A stretch of DNA of 64,000 nt from Algoriphagus iocasae (GCF_014206875.1 NZ_JACIJO010000002.1:1168006-1232005), one strand, 5' to 3'; shown: positions 52,609-61,378, counted from the stretch's first letter. A program made the numbers and translations. Notes: a model not told the origin generated them from the sequence alone.

Positions 52609-53231
52609 TAGTAGTCAGTTTTTACTTTTTTTAAAGCTATATAATTTTCAAAAATATCGCAAAACCATATATTTGTATATGTAGATATATTCACAAGGAA
52701 TAGTTAAGTCTGCATCTACAAATTATCCAATTTCTGTGATTTATCATGATCAGAATCTATTTGAAATTGGAGAAAAGAATAAGTTTTCTTTCTTCCTGGG
52801 AGTTTTCGAAATGGCATTATTTGACAAATATATGCTTATAAGTGTATTTCAAAACTGTTTTACTGTATTTCTGAGATTTGGTATATCTGGATATACAGAT
52901 ATATATCCAGATATAGGAATATCTAGATATGTCATGAAAGAAGTGCAAAGCTTCAAGTCATCAATCTTAAAAGTTGGAATTCAATTTTAAACTTTTATGG
53001 TTTTGCGATACGGCAACAGCTTTTGAACCGTTGAAATAGTAACTGGATTTTTGTAGAAAATGAGCGTTAAGGCATCCTTTGCGTGTGCCATGCAAGTTGT
53101 GTATTTGTGACACAAATTCTGGCGAATTTTTCTCCCAAACACGCACTTGCCCTTTTAGAGATTCTTAGCAGAATCATCCAAAATGGAGGGATTTCACCTC
53201 GCAACTCGGTTAAATTTTAAGAGACTAAAAC
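52609..53231. other. Divergent regulatory region with palindromes
   Basis: No gene is supported; an 84-residue frame across 52736-52990 reads through the palindromes. The region contains TATATTTG-type -7 sequences near 52670, a 14-bp perfect inverted repeat (52882-52915), a 12-bp palindrome ATATCTAGATAT (52919-52930), TTTGTGACACAAA (53104-53116), and TGCGTGT/ACACGCA arms (53080-53086 and 53139-53145). Confidence 0.6.
52882..52930. promoter_or_regulatory. Palindrome cluster, operator candidate
   Basis: Arms TATATCTGGATATA (52882-52895) and TATATCCAGATATA (52902-52915), perfect, 6-nt spacer; then ATATCTAGATAT (52919-52930). Confidence 0.8.
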
Positions 53232-53801
53232 ATGAGAAAATACTTAGAAGCAGATAGGGAAAAAATCATAAAAATTTTGGTAGACTCATTCAAAGGGAAT
53301 AAATCCGTGGACTTTGTAGTCAGGAAAACCGAAAAAGGAAGGAAAGTTCTTATGGAGTACAGTTTAGAAAACTGTTTGGAGAATGGGGAAGTATTTGTTT
53401 CTGATTCCGGTAATTCTTGTGCTTTGATTAAATATTCAGATCAGAAGAGTAAGCCTTTTAAATTATGGGTTTGGGATTTGAAATTGGCCCTTCAAGGAAT
53501 TGGAATACCTAGAATCCCCCAAGTGCTAAAACGGGAATCAAGCATTGAAGAGACTCAGCCTAAAGAACCTTTCCTCTATGTTTGGTTTATTGGTGTAGAT
53601 CCAGAAAGCCAGGGAAAAGGAGAGGGCACCAATCTCATGAAGTCAATTCTGAACATGGCCGAAGCAAGGAATCTACCAGTCTGTTTGGAAACATCAACTG
53701 AGCGCAATTTCAAGTGGTATGAGGAATTGGGATTTTCAGTTTATTCCTCTTCAAATCAATTTGGCTTCTTGTTTAACTTTTATAGAAAGGATTTGATATG
53801 A
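53232..53801 (+). CDS. GNAT family N-acetyltransferase
   Basis: A 189-residue protein with GNAT motif A LYVWFIGVDPESQGKGEGTNLM (Q-x-x-G-x-G acetyl-CoA loop, about 130-137) and the C-terminal NFKWYEELGFSVY motif B. Substrate unknown. It overlaps the next gene, a membrane LuxR-type regulator, by 4 bp (ATGA), so they are co-translated. This pair is not part of the standard transfer gene set. Confidence 0.87.
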   Translation: MRKYLEADREKIIKILVDSFKGNKSVDFVVRKTEKGRKVLMEYSLENCLENGEVFVSDSGNSCALIKYSDQKSKPFKLWVWDLKLALQGIGIPRIPQVLKRESSIEETQPKEPFLYVWFIGVDPESQGKGEGTNLMKSILNMAEARNLPVCLETSTERNFKWYEELGFSVYSSSNQFGFLFNFYRKDLI

Positions 53802-54718
53802 CCGTATTCGGCACAGATATGCATATTGTGACGTTTATTTTCGTCGTATGCGAGGTATTGTTTTTCGTATCGCAATTGGTCTTTTACCTCCAAAATCCTG
53901 CTGATAAGAATCGTAAATATTACCTGATTTTGTTGGGGTTATTGATAATCTATAATGTCACTGGAGGATTGTATCCTGATCCTAATTTGGCATTTTCTGA
54001 AAAGGTACAATTGAATCTGGCCTATGGGTCAGGCTTTGTAATGGGAGCTTTTTTTCCATACTATTTCTACCGGGTTTTTGGATTGGATGAATTGAAATGG
54101 GATTCCAAAGTAGGCATATGGATTTTCCTTATAGCTCCTTTCGTTTTATTCTTTTTGATAGGTCTTCCTTTGCTTGATGATCTGCCTTTCACCATTTGGT
54201 ACGGCTTGGCAATTCCATTGGCCTATGCCATTTACCTGGATGTCAAAATATTTCTTTGTATAAGGAAAAAGTTCAAGGGGACACAAAATCCTGTTGAAGC
54301 GGTTCTGACTTATATGGCTATGTGTCCTTGGGTATTGCTACCAGTATTTAGCTACGTAGATGCATCTCAACTTTTTGAGGTTTTATGCACTAATATTGGT
54401 TTTATCATCATTACCTTTTTGTTTATCAGAAATAAAATTTACGAAAACAGAAAGGCTTTTGAAAAATTGAATGGATTTGATCTAAAGACTCAAATTGATC
54501 AAAGTGCTTTTTTCAACCAAAGATGCACGGAACTAGGCTTGACCAAAAGAGAATGCGAAGTTGCAGAACAGGCAGCCTTAGGTCTGACCAGTAAAGAGAT
54601 CGCTGAAGTACTTTTTATCTCAGAAAGAACAGTCAACAAGCACCTTCAGACTATTTACAAAAAGTCTGAGAGTAAAAACCGGGTAGAACTGATTAACTCG
54701 CTAAACGCTTATTCATAA
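53798..54718 (+). CDS. Seven-helix membrane protein with C-terminal LuxR HTH
   Basis: A 306-residue protein. About seven transmembrane helices span residues 10-220, then a cytoplasmic LuxR/GerE-type HTH at about 245-300 (LTKRECEVAEQAALGLTSKEIAEVLFISERTVNKHLQ). This is a membrane-tethered one-component regulator, a layout found in Bacteroidota. Ligand unknown. It overlaps the GNAT gene by 4 bp, so both may report a chemical signal and control the element, perhaps through sites at 54748-54793 (inference). Confidence 0.85.
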   Translation: MTVFGTDMHIVTFIFVVCEVLFFVSQLVFYLQNPADKNRKYYLILLGLLIIYNVTGGLYPDPNLAFSEKVQLNLAYGSGFVMGAFFPYYFYRVFGLDELKWDSKVGIWIFLIAPFVLFFLIGLPLLDDLPFTIWYGLAIPLAYAIYLDVKIFLCIRKKFKGTQNPVEAVLTYMAMCPWVLLPVFSYVDASQLFEVLCTNIGFIIITFLFIRNKIYENRKAFEKLNGFDLKTQIDQSAFFNQRCTELGLTKRECEVAEQAALGLTSKEIAEVLFISERTVNKHLQTIYKKSESKNRVELINSLNAYS

Positions 54719-54747
54719 TTCAAATATTTGGGTGTAAACCCGCGCTC

Positions 54748-54793
54748 TAGGCATATATGCGTATATATATTTCTATATACGCATATATGCCTA
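54748..54793. repeat. 20-bp perfect inverted repeat, oriT candidate
   Basis: Arms 54748-54767 and 54774-54793 are exact reverse complements, with a 6-nt spacer. Arm content is alternating purine/pyrimidine TATATATGCG type. It lies 78 bp before the MobC-like gene and before the relaxase. Could be oriT, an operator for the LuxR protein, or a terminator without a T-run. Confidence 0.9.
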
Positions 54794-54870
54794 TTTGTCA
54801 TTTTTGCGCATTTCTAGGTATTTTTTTTCACCGCACAATTCCAATTCTTTACTCCTGCTAATACGCAGCC

Positions 54871-55236
54871 ATGAAAGAGAAAAGAGAGAATCTTTCTTGG
54901 GTATCTGTCAGGTTAAAACCGGAGATCTATACCCGATTGAAAGAGGAAAGTCAGTCATTAAAGATGTCACTGAGTCAATTGATCAGGATGAAGCTGAGCA
55001 GTGAAGAAACCAAAATCATTGATCTCAACGGACTCCTGAATTCCATTGAAAAACTAGTCTCTGAACAGGCTCGGGTGAACAACAATATCAACCAATTGGC
55101 AAAACATGCCAATACCTATAGGGACAAAATTTCTCCCTCTGTTTTTAAAGATCATACCATGCTAATGTCAAAGCATATCGAGCACCGAGATTTTATGAAC
55201 AAGCTTTTGAAACAAATCTATCAAGCAATCAGATGA
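54871..55236 (+). CDS. MobC-like relaxosome accessory protein
   Basis: A 121-residue protein with an N-terminal ribbon-helix-helix-like segment (WVSVRLKPEIYTRLKEES) and the MobC hallmark ARVNNNINQLAKHAN. These proteins bind oriT and help the relaxase open the nic site. The start ATG follows the 20-bp palindrome. It overlaps the relaxase by 4 bp. Confidence 0.87.
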   Translation: MKEKRENLSWVSVRLKPEIYTRLKEESQSLKMSLSQLIRMKLSSEETKIIDLNGLLNSIEKLVSEQARVNNNINQLAKHANTYRDKISPSVFKDHTMLMSKHIEHRDFMNKLLKQIYQAIR

Positions 55237-56552
55237 GGGCAAAAATTCTTTCCAGTACGAGCAGTTTCAAGGGCGTGACTTACAACACTAACAAAACCCA
55301 AAATGAAAAAGGGGAGCTGATGAGGTTGCGCAATTTTGGGTATCTCCAGGACACTAAAGAGATAGGTCCAAACGAGGTGAAGAACTTTTTGATTGCTCAC
55401 TCTAATCGAAATTCCATAGTCAGAGACAAGCAGTTTCATGCCATGATCAGCTGCAAGGAAAGAGAATATACAAAAGAGGAGCTGACTGATATTGCTCATG
55501 AGTGGGTGGATAAAATGGGCTATGGGCAGAATCCATTCTTGATAGTTTTTCACAAGGATACGTCCAATAACCATGTCCATATAGTGTCCTCAAGAATTGA
55601 TAAGGGAGGAAAGAAGATCAATGATTCTTTTGAAAAAATAAGAGCTCAGGAAGCGATCAACGAGATCATGAGGTTGAATCCAAAACAGGAGGCCAATAGA
55701 GCAACTGAAACGCTTCAAGAATTCAGAATCAGTACCAAGGCTCAGGGAATGATGCTCTTAGAGAATCTTGGATACAAGCTTTTGAAAAAGGATCAACAGC
55801 TGGAATTGATCAAATATGGATCAGTTCAGGGGCGAATCCCTATTTCTGAAATTAATGAAAAGCTCCAATCCTATGAATTGGATAAGACTAGAGCTAATCA
55901 GCTAAAAGCAATTCTGAATAAGTATTCCAAAATCTACAAAACTGACCCAATTCCATTATTTGAACCGAAACACGGGAGTGTATCAGATAAGCATCTCGGT
56001 TATCGCTCGGATTTAGGGGATTTCCTTTCAGCCAAGTTTGGCGTTCAATTGATTTTTCATGGGAAGGATGCAAAGACACCTTACGGCTATTCCCTGATTG
56101 ACAATGCCAATAAGATTGTATTCAAAGGAAGTGAAGTGTTTCCAATCAAGCGCTTGCTTGAAGCGGGAGGGAAGCAGCAAGCATATCAAACGGACAAGTC
56201 TAAGACAATTGATGTCATTGAAGGTAAGGTAAAGCTAAGGTCAGTATTCAACGACTTTTCTACTATCCCGCAAGGATTAGAGCATCATTCATTAAGGTTT
56301 GAGCGAAAGGAAGGAGATACTTACTTGAAGACCTCACAAGGATTTGTTTCCACCAAGGATATTCTTCAGCCAAAGCAACTACAGGCTTTGGAAGATTATT
56401 TAGACCTATCCGAGGAGCATTCTATAAGACAAAGCCAGGACGAATTTGACTTGATACCCATACTACATGTAGCCAATGACGAAGATGATGAAGCTACCCA
56501 TGGAAGGAAAAGAAGGAAAAAACGCAATAGAGACAATGAAATCACCAGATAA
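55233..56552 (+). CDS. Relaxase/mobilisation nuclease (MobP-type, PF03432)
   Basis: A 439-residue relaxase. N-terminal catalytic domain: candidate nucleophile Tyr17 (VTYNTN), His69 (FHAMIS), and the three-histidine metal motif HKDTSNNHVH (His107, His114, His116). Nicks oriT and remains on the 5' end during transfer. The C-terminal half (about 200-439) is a variable region with a KRRKKRNRD tail, likely DNA or partner binding. Co-translated with the MobC-like gene. Confidence 0.92.
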   Translation: MRAKILSSTSSFKGVTYNTNKTQNEKGELMRLRNFGYLQDTKEIGPNEVKNFLIAHSNRNSIVRDKQFHAMISCKEREYTKEELTDIAHEWVDKMGYGQNPFLIVFHKDTSNNHVHIVSSRIDKGGKKINDSFEKIRAQEAINEIMRLNPKQEANRATETLQEFRISTKAQGMMLLENLGYKLLKKDQQLELIKYGSVQGRIPISEINEKLQSYELDKTRANQLKAILNKYSKIYKTDPIPLFEPKHGSVSDKHLGYRSDLGDFLSAKFGVQLIFHGKDAKTPYGYSLIDNANKIVFKGSEVFPIKRLLEAGGKQQAYQTDKSKTIDVIEGKVKLRSVFNDFSTIPQGLEHHSLRFERKEGDTYLKTSQGFVSTKDILQPKQLQALEDYLDLSEEHSIRQSQDEFDLIPILHVANDEDDEATHGRKRRKKRNRDNEITR

Positions 56553-56562
56553 AAAAATAACC

Positions 56563-57210
56563 ATGATCATTCTATTTGCCAATCAGAAAGGAGGCGTCGG
56601 TAAAAGTACCTTGGCAGTGCTCTTTTCCAACTTTTCAGTCCAAAAGAAGAATAGGAGGGTGAAAGTCATCGATATGGATTTTCAGCAGTCTTTGTATAAC
56701 AAGCACCTTAATTCTGACCTGTTGGAAAATGAGAAGCTGTATGAAGTAGAGCTATCGAAAATTTCAGGTTTCCGGAATATCAGCAAGGTAGCAACTCGGA
56801 ATCCAAACCTGCTTACTGTCATTGATCTGGCAGGGACGATGGATGATGACAATCTGGTACAGGTTTTTAAAGATTCAGGGTTGATCATATGTCCCTTTTG
56901 TTACGATGAATACAGCGTGACAAGCACTTTTGAATTTTGCTATGTGGTCAAAAAGATAAACCCGGAGAGCAAAATCATTTTGATCCCAAACCGAGTGAAA
57001 ACTTCGGTAAAATATGAGACACTGGACAGTGTCAATCAGGCACTGAGCAAGTTTGGGGAATTGACCTCACCGGTTTCAGATAGGATTGATTTTCAAAGAA
57101 TAACTACATCCTACTCTCCAAAAACATTGGATCCAATTCTCGATCCAATTTTCAATAAAATATTCAACGACTACATAGACGAATCCTCATGGGAAGTGGA
57201 AACTATATAA
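56563..57210 (+). CDS. ParA-family ATPase, TraA-like
   Basis: About 215 residues. Deviant Walker A KGGVGKST (9-16) near the N-terminus, D-x-D in KVIDMDFQQSL and FVIDLAGT-like strand (LTVIDLAGTMDD). ParA/MinD-type ATPases named TraA open the transfer operon of CTnDOT-like elements. Start set at 56563 (MIILFANQKGG), 10 bp after the relaxase stop; earlier in-frame ATGs lie inside the relaxase gene. The next gene begins 21 bp before its end. Confidence 0.88.
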   Translation: MIILFANQKGGVGKSTLAVLFSNFSVQKKNRRVKVIDMDFQQSLYNKHLNSDLLENEKLYEVELSKISGFRNISKVATRNPNLLTVIDLAGTMDDDNLVQVFKDSGLIICPFCYDEYSVTSTFEFCYVVKKINPESKIILIPNRVKTSVKYETLDSVNQALSKFGELTSPVSDRIDFQRITTSYSPKTLDPILDPIFNKIFNDYIDESSWEVETI

Positions 57211-57539
57211 ACAAACTAGTACAAGGAGTTCGAGGCGAAATCCCTACGCCTGGGGAAGAAAAAATGCCAGAATCCATCAACAGTGGAAAGGTAGAAAAGG
57301 AGGAGAGGAATCCAGAAGTGGATGAGCTATTAGAGCGAATTCGGGACTATAAAGTAAATGGAGAAAATCGCAGACTGATACGAATGGATTCTAAAATAGA
57401 GGATGTCTTCAAACACGTGAATTACCTGTTTGGGATCAAGGTCACCTCTCTCGTGAACTATGTATGCTGGGATTTTCTGGAAAACAATCCTGAGCTGGTC
57501 AACGAAATCAAAAAATCACTAAACCAACTAAAGCTATGA
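57189..57539 (+). CDS. Conjugal transfer protein, DUF3408-like (TraB/C position)
   Basis: A 116-residue soluble, charged protein with a C-terminal ribbon-helix-helix-like unit (MDSKIEDVFKHVNYLFGIKVTSLVNYVCWDFLENN). This and its position after the ParA gene match DUF3408 proteins of Bacteroidota ICEs. Assignment by position is stronger than by sequence. It overlaps ParA by 22 bp and the next gene by 4 bp. Confidence 0.7.
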   Translation: MGSGNYINKLVQGVRGEIPTPGEEKMPESINSGKVEKEERNPEVDELLERIRDYKVNGENRRLIRMDSKIEDVFKHVNYLFGIKVTSLVNYVCWDFLENNPELVNEIKKSLNQLKL

Positions 57540-57907
57540 ATTGGACAGATTTCTTTCTATACCTAGCCCTTTTCTATGTAGTGTACTATGCGGTCAACGT
57601 CGTCATTGATGTGTTAAGGACACCGCATCGTGCCAAATCTCAGGAAAGGCCTTCTTATGCATTCCAGTCAGATCTATCAGAATTTGACGAAAAGCCAATG
57701 GTCGTTGAGGAGGAAGATTTTGTCAACAAATCAACTCCAAAATCTGAAAAACCCGCTTCAACTAACGCAGAGGGTAAAGAGGAGAAAATGGAATTCAAGG
57801 AGACAAATCCTGTCAAGTCAACGGGCGGGGTGACTAACCTAGATTCCTTGTTTGCTCTGGCAAAAGAGAACTCAATCGAAATGAAAAAGAAAGTAGTGTT
57901 CTCATGA
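57536..57907 (+). CDS. Single-pass membrane protein of the transfer operon
   Basis: A 123-residue protein: one N-terminal helix (residues 5-27, FFLYLALFYVVYYAVNVVIDVL), then a long polar acidic/Lys-rich cytoplasmic tail. I do not recognise a family with certainty; it fills the TraD-like place in the operon. Four-base overlaps on both sides. Confidence 0.7.
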   Translation: MNWTDFFLYLALFYVVYYAVNVVIDVLRTPHRAKSQERPSYAFQSDLSEFDEKPMVVEEEDFVNKSTPKSEKPASTNAEGKEEKMEFKETNPVKSTGGVTNLDSLFALAKENSIEMKKKVVFS

Positions 57908-58224
57908 AGGTAAGTCATTTTCTCATTTGCTCCCTGCTAATTCTCTCTTTGCCTAGCATGGAATTATTGGCGCAGACTCCTCCGGGCGTGGAAGAATTCC
58001 AAGAGGTAGAATCAGATATGGAATCTTTCTACGTCGCATTATCAAGACTATCTCTTGTTACCGGTGCCATCTCAGGGTTACTGGGAGGCCTGAGGGTTTA
58101 CAACAATTGGCAGATGGGCCGACATCATATTGATGTAGAGGTAATCAGCTGGTTCGGAGCATGCTTGTTTCTCGCAACTGTCAGCTTTTTTCTTAGCGGA
58201 CTTTACGGAGTTCCACTTACCTAA
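57904..58224 (+). CDS. DUF4134 family protein, TraE-like, copy 1
   Basis: A 106-residue protein: signal peptide about 1-23, then two membrane helices with the GAISGLLGGLRVYNNWQMG and WFGACLFLATVSFFLSGLYG segments typical of DUF4134. Probable VirB2/pilin-like or channel subunit of the mating-pair apparatus. A second copy follows directly. Confidence 0.82.
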   Translation: MKVSHFLICSLLILSLPSMELLAQTPPGVEEFQEVESDMESFYVALSRLSLVTGAISGLLGGLRVYNNWQMGRHHIDVEVISWFGACLFLATVSFFLSGLYGVPLT

Positions 58225-58284
58225 AACTTTACAACCAATTCAATATAGTCCATGAAATATTTTCTTACTAAAACCACAAATATC

Positions 58285-58590
58285 ATGTTCAACAGAACTA
58301 CAAAAAAGATCTCATGTGCCTTAGCAATGGCCATTGTTTCAATTTCTTCACATGCCCAGGGAGTACAGGGAATTACTGCTGCTGAATCCTCGCTATTAAC
58401 CTACGTGGATCCTGTCGCAAGTCTTTGCCTGGTGATCGGTGCAGTGGTCGGGATTATAGGAGGTTTCCGAGTGTACAGCAAGTGGAATCAAGGCGATCAG
58501 GATATCAACAAAGAGTTGATGGGATGGCTGGGTTCCTGCATTTTCCTAGTGCTGGTGAGTGTGGTCATCAAAGCATTTTTCGGTGTCTAA
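58285..58590 (+). CDS. DUF4134 family protein, TraE-like, copy 2
   Basis: About 101 residues from the ATG at 58285, which gives a conventional signal peptide ending SHAQG; an upstream ATG at 58252 is in frame. Two membrane helices with GAVVGIIGGFRVYSKWNQGDQDINKELMGWLGSCIFLVL. Its stop and the next ATG share one base (TAATG). Confidence 0.85.
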   Translation: MFNRTTKKISCALAMAIVSISSHAQGVQGITAAESSLLTYVDPVASLCLVIGAVVGIIGGFRVYSKWNQGDQDINKELMGWLGSCIFLVLVSVVIKAFFGV

Positions 58591-58874
58591 TGGCTAAGCA
58601 ATTTCCAATATATAAGGGGCTTCAAAAGCCCCTTATATATCGTGGATTTCAAGGAAAATTTATCGGATGGGGAATTTCCTCATTGATTATCGGAGTCGTG
58701 CTGGGTGGAGTTATCGGAAGTTTGACCAGCATGATTGCAGGAGGTGTAATCACAATTTCAGCAATCGTAATTGGTCTATTGGTTACTTCTCAGCAACAAA
58801 AAAAAGGGCTGCATAGCAAAACAAGGCATGTAGGAGTATTCCAAATCGCAACATCCTTAAAACCTAAAAAATGA
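58590..58874 (+). CDS. DUF4133 family protein, TraF-like
   Basis: A 94-residue VirB3-like protein: FPIYKGLQKPLIYRGFQGKFIGWG then two membrane helices (about 28-66) and a basic tail. DUF4133 precedes TraG in Bacteroidota ICEs, as here. ATG at 58590 overlaps the DUF4134 stop by one base. A 15-bp perfect inverted repeat lies in codons 7-17 (58608-58640). Confidence 0.85.
   Translation: MAKQFPIYKGLQKPLIYRGFQGKFIGWGISSLIIGVVLGGVIGSLTSMIAGGVITISAIVIGLLVTSQQQKKGLHSKTRHVGVFQIATSLKPKK
58608..58640 (+). promoter_or_regulatory. Hairpin within the 5' part of the TraF-like gene
   Basis: ATATATAAGGGGCTT / AAGCCCCTTATATAT with a 3-nt CAA loop, 15-bp perfect stem, codons 7-17. Confidence 0.85.
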
Positions 58875-61378
58875 TATTGAAGAATAAAAGGAATGAATTT
58901 AAGTTGCCCTATGCAGGTATAGAAACTGAATTCAAAGGATTCCATCTACTTTTTAATCTAAATGGGGATTTCGGATTAATTCTGAAACTTGAAAACCCTG
59001 TAGTCCAATATTCAGCAGATCCTTCCAGGTACGACTTTTTTCACCAGCAATATACGAACGTCATCAAAATATTAGGTGAAGGTCATTTGATCCAAAAGCA
59101 GGATGTTTTTTCCACTGAAAGCTATCATGAGGATAATTCAAAGGAGTACCTGCAGAGGAAATATGATGAACATTTTCAGGGTAGAGAATATGTTTCTCAC
59201 AATACTTATTTGATTATCACCAAGCGGTCAAAAGGAAGGTATAGTGAAAAATCAGTGAATGATTTTATTCAATCCATCGGAAAAGTTACAGACCTTTTTG
59301 AGCGATCAGGGATTAAATCTAATGCTCTGAATAAAACAGAGATTGACCGCTATGTGAAAAGGATTCTCAGTATGAATTTCTACCAGGATAGAATTGTACT
59401 GGACAATTTGTTACCGGTGGAAAAACAAGTGGAAAGTGGCGATAGGGCATTCCGATCTATTTCGCTGGTTGACACCGATAAGGTAGAGCTTCCCGAAACG
59501 ATAGCATCCCATTCAGAAAGAAGTGACAAGGATAGCCTCAAAGGATTTCCAGTTGATAACATGGGTTTTCTATTTGATGTCCCAAACTTCCAAACCATTG
59601 TTTACAATCAAGTCATCGAGATCGTAGAGCAAAGACCAACCCAACACAAACTTGAGGTCAAGCGAAAGCGACATTCAGGAATACCAGATCCTGCCAATGA
59701 TATGTGTGTCCAGGACATTAACAGGTTATTGGAGGATGTGACAAGGAACAATCAGCTTTTGGTCAATTGTCATTTCAATGTTTTGGTTTCGGCTCAGAAA
59801 GAACATATCCAGGGAGCTTGTAACTATGTAGAATCGTCCTTATTTCAGCAGGGGATTATTGCCAACAAAAATTCTTACAACCAATTGGAGTTGTTCAGGA
59901 CTGTCCTTCCATGCAATACAGCTGAACTGAAAGTTTACGATTATTTTTTGACCACTGCAGATGCTGCATTGTGCTTTTTCTTTAAAGAATCACTGAATCA
60001 AGATGAAAAAAGTGGTTTTCAGATTCGATTCACCGATAGACAGGGAATCCCCTTGAAAATTGATCCCTCAGATTTGCCCATGCAGACTAATCGGATCAAC
60101 AATAGAAACAAATTTGTATTGGGGCCTTCCGGGTCGGGCAAATCATTCTTTATGAATGCGCTGGTGGAGCAGTATTGCATGTGGAACAAGCAGCCTGATC
60201 CTAAGTGGTTGATGGATGTGGTGATCGTGGATACGGGACATTCCTATTCAGGACTGTGTCAATATTACAATGGCAAATACATTACCTACACCGAAGAAAA
60301 GCCCATTACCACCAATCCTTTTGCCATTGCTGAAGAGGAATACAACATCGAGAAAAAAGACTATCTCCTGACGCTTGTTTCACTTCTATGGAAGACAGCT
60401 GAAGGTACCGTTTCACAGGTGGAAGCCGATGTGATCTCGTACACCATTTCAGCTTATTATTCTTCATTTTTCTCTGATAAAGGCAAAATTGATCGGCTTT
60501 GCTTCAATAGCTTTTATGACTTTGCCCTAGAGACAATTCCGGAAATTATGGAGCGTGAGCGAATCACATTTGAACTGGATGAATTCCGATTTGTGCTCAA
60601 AAAATTCTACCAAGGAGGAGAGTTTGAAAATCTGCTAAACGAAGAGGTTGACCAATCCTTATTCACCGAATCCTTTGTGGTTTTTGAAATTGACAGCATC
60701 AAGGAGCATAAGGTTCTATTTCCAATAGTGACGCTCATCATCATGGATGTATTTATCCAGAAAATGAGATTTCGAACCAAGTACCGAAAAGCTCTGATCA
60801 TTGAAGAGGCATGGAAGGCCATCGCTTCTCCTTTGATGGCTGGGTATATTCTGTATCTGTATAAAACGGTTCGGAAGTTTTGGGGTGAGGCGATTGTAGT
60901 AACTCAGGAACTTGGAGATATCATTGGGAATGAAGTGGTGAAGGATAGTATCATCAACAATTCTGATACGATTTGCTTGCTAGACCAAACCAAGTTCAAA
61001 GACAACTATTCACAGATTGCTTCTTTGCTTTCCATCAGTGAGAAGGAGCGAAGGAAGATTTTTACCATCAACCAGCTGGACAACCAAGAAGGGCGTGGCA
61101 GATTCAAGGAAGTTTACATCAGAAGAGGGGCTACAGGCGAGGTATATGGAGTTGAGGTTTCTCTGTTCCAATACCTAACCTACACCACGGAAAAGCCAGA
61201 AAAATCGGCAGTAGAAATTTATGCCAATGCATTTGGAGGCTATAAAATGGGTTTGGACGCATTTGTAGAGGATTATACTACTTCTAATCTGAGTCTTCAT
61301 AGTTTTTTCGAAAAGGTCAACAAAGAAGGATCTCCGCTCACTGATACATTTCTTTCACCGAATTACCGCATAGCATGA
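58871..61378 (+). CDS. traG: TraG/VirB4-family conjugation ATPase
   Basis: An 835-residue ATPase. Residues 1-330 form the variable VirB4-like N-terminal domain; the motor domain has Walker A GPSGSGKS (418-425), Walker B LIIEEAWKAI (about 642) and a later VVTQELGDI motif. Powers assembly of the mating channel. It overlaps both neighbours by 4 bp. Confidence 0.93.
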   Translation: MILKNKRNEFKLPYAGIETEFKGFHLLFNLNGDFGLILKLENPVVQYSADPSRYDFFHQQYTNVIKILGEGHLIQKQDVFSTESYHEDNSKEYLQRKYDEHFQGREYVSHNTYLIITKRSKGRYSEKSVNDFIQSIGKVTDLFERSGIKSNALNKTEIDRYVKRILSMNFYQDRIVLDNLLPVEKQVESGDRAFRSISLVDTDKVELPETIASHSERSDKDSLKGFPVDNMGFLFDVPNFQTIVYNQVIEIVEQRPTQHKLEVKRKRHSGIPDPANDMCVQDINRLLEDVTRNNQLLVNCHFNVLVSAQKEHIQGACNYVESSLFQQGIIANKNSYNQLELFRTVLPCNTAELKVYDYFLTTADAALCFFFKESLNQDEKSGFQIRFTDRQGIPLKIDPSDLPMQTNRINNRNKFVLGPSGSGKSFFMNALVEQYCMWNKQPDPKWLMDVVIVDTGHSYSGLCQYYNGKYITYTEEKPITTNPFAIAEEEYNIEKKDYLLTLVSLLWKTAEGTVSQVEADVISYTISAYYSSFFSDKGKIDRLCFNSFYDFALETIPEIMERERITFELDEFRFVLKKFYQGGEFENLLNEEVDQSLFTESFVVFEIDSIKEHKVLFPIVTLIIMDVFIQKMRFRTKYRKALIIEEAWKAIASPLMAGYILYLYKTVRKFWGEAIVVTQELGDIIGNEVVKDSIINNSDTICLLDQTKFKDNYSQIASLLSISEKERRKIFTINQLDNQEGRGRFKEVYIRRGATGEVYGVEVSLFQYLTYTTEKPEKSAVEIYANAFGGYKMGLDAFVEDYTTSNLSLHSFFEKVNKEGSPLTDTFLSPNYRIA

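Noticed and set aside
52736..52990. 84-residue frame across the palindrome region
   Set aside because: Built largely of palindrome codons (YTDIYPDIGISRY) with no family match; regulatory DNA is more likely.
54748..54793. Interpretation as a Rho-independent terminator
   Set aside because: Arms are AT-rich and no T-run follows; kept as oriT or operator candidate.
58425..58589. Upstream extension of the TraF-like gene
   Set aside because: The extra 55 residues overlap the DUF4134 gene in another frame; the ATG at 58590 gives the normal family N-terminus.
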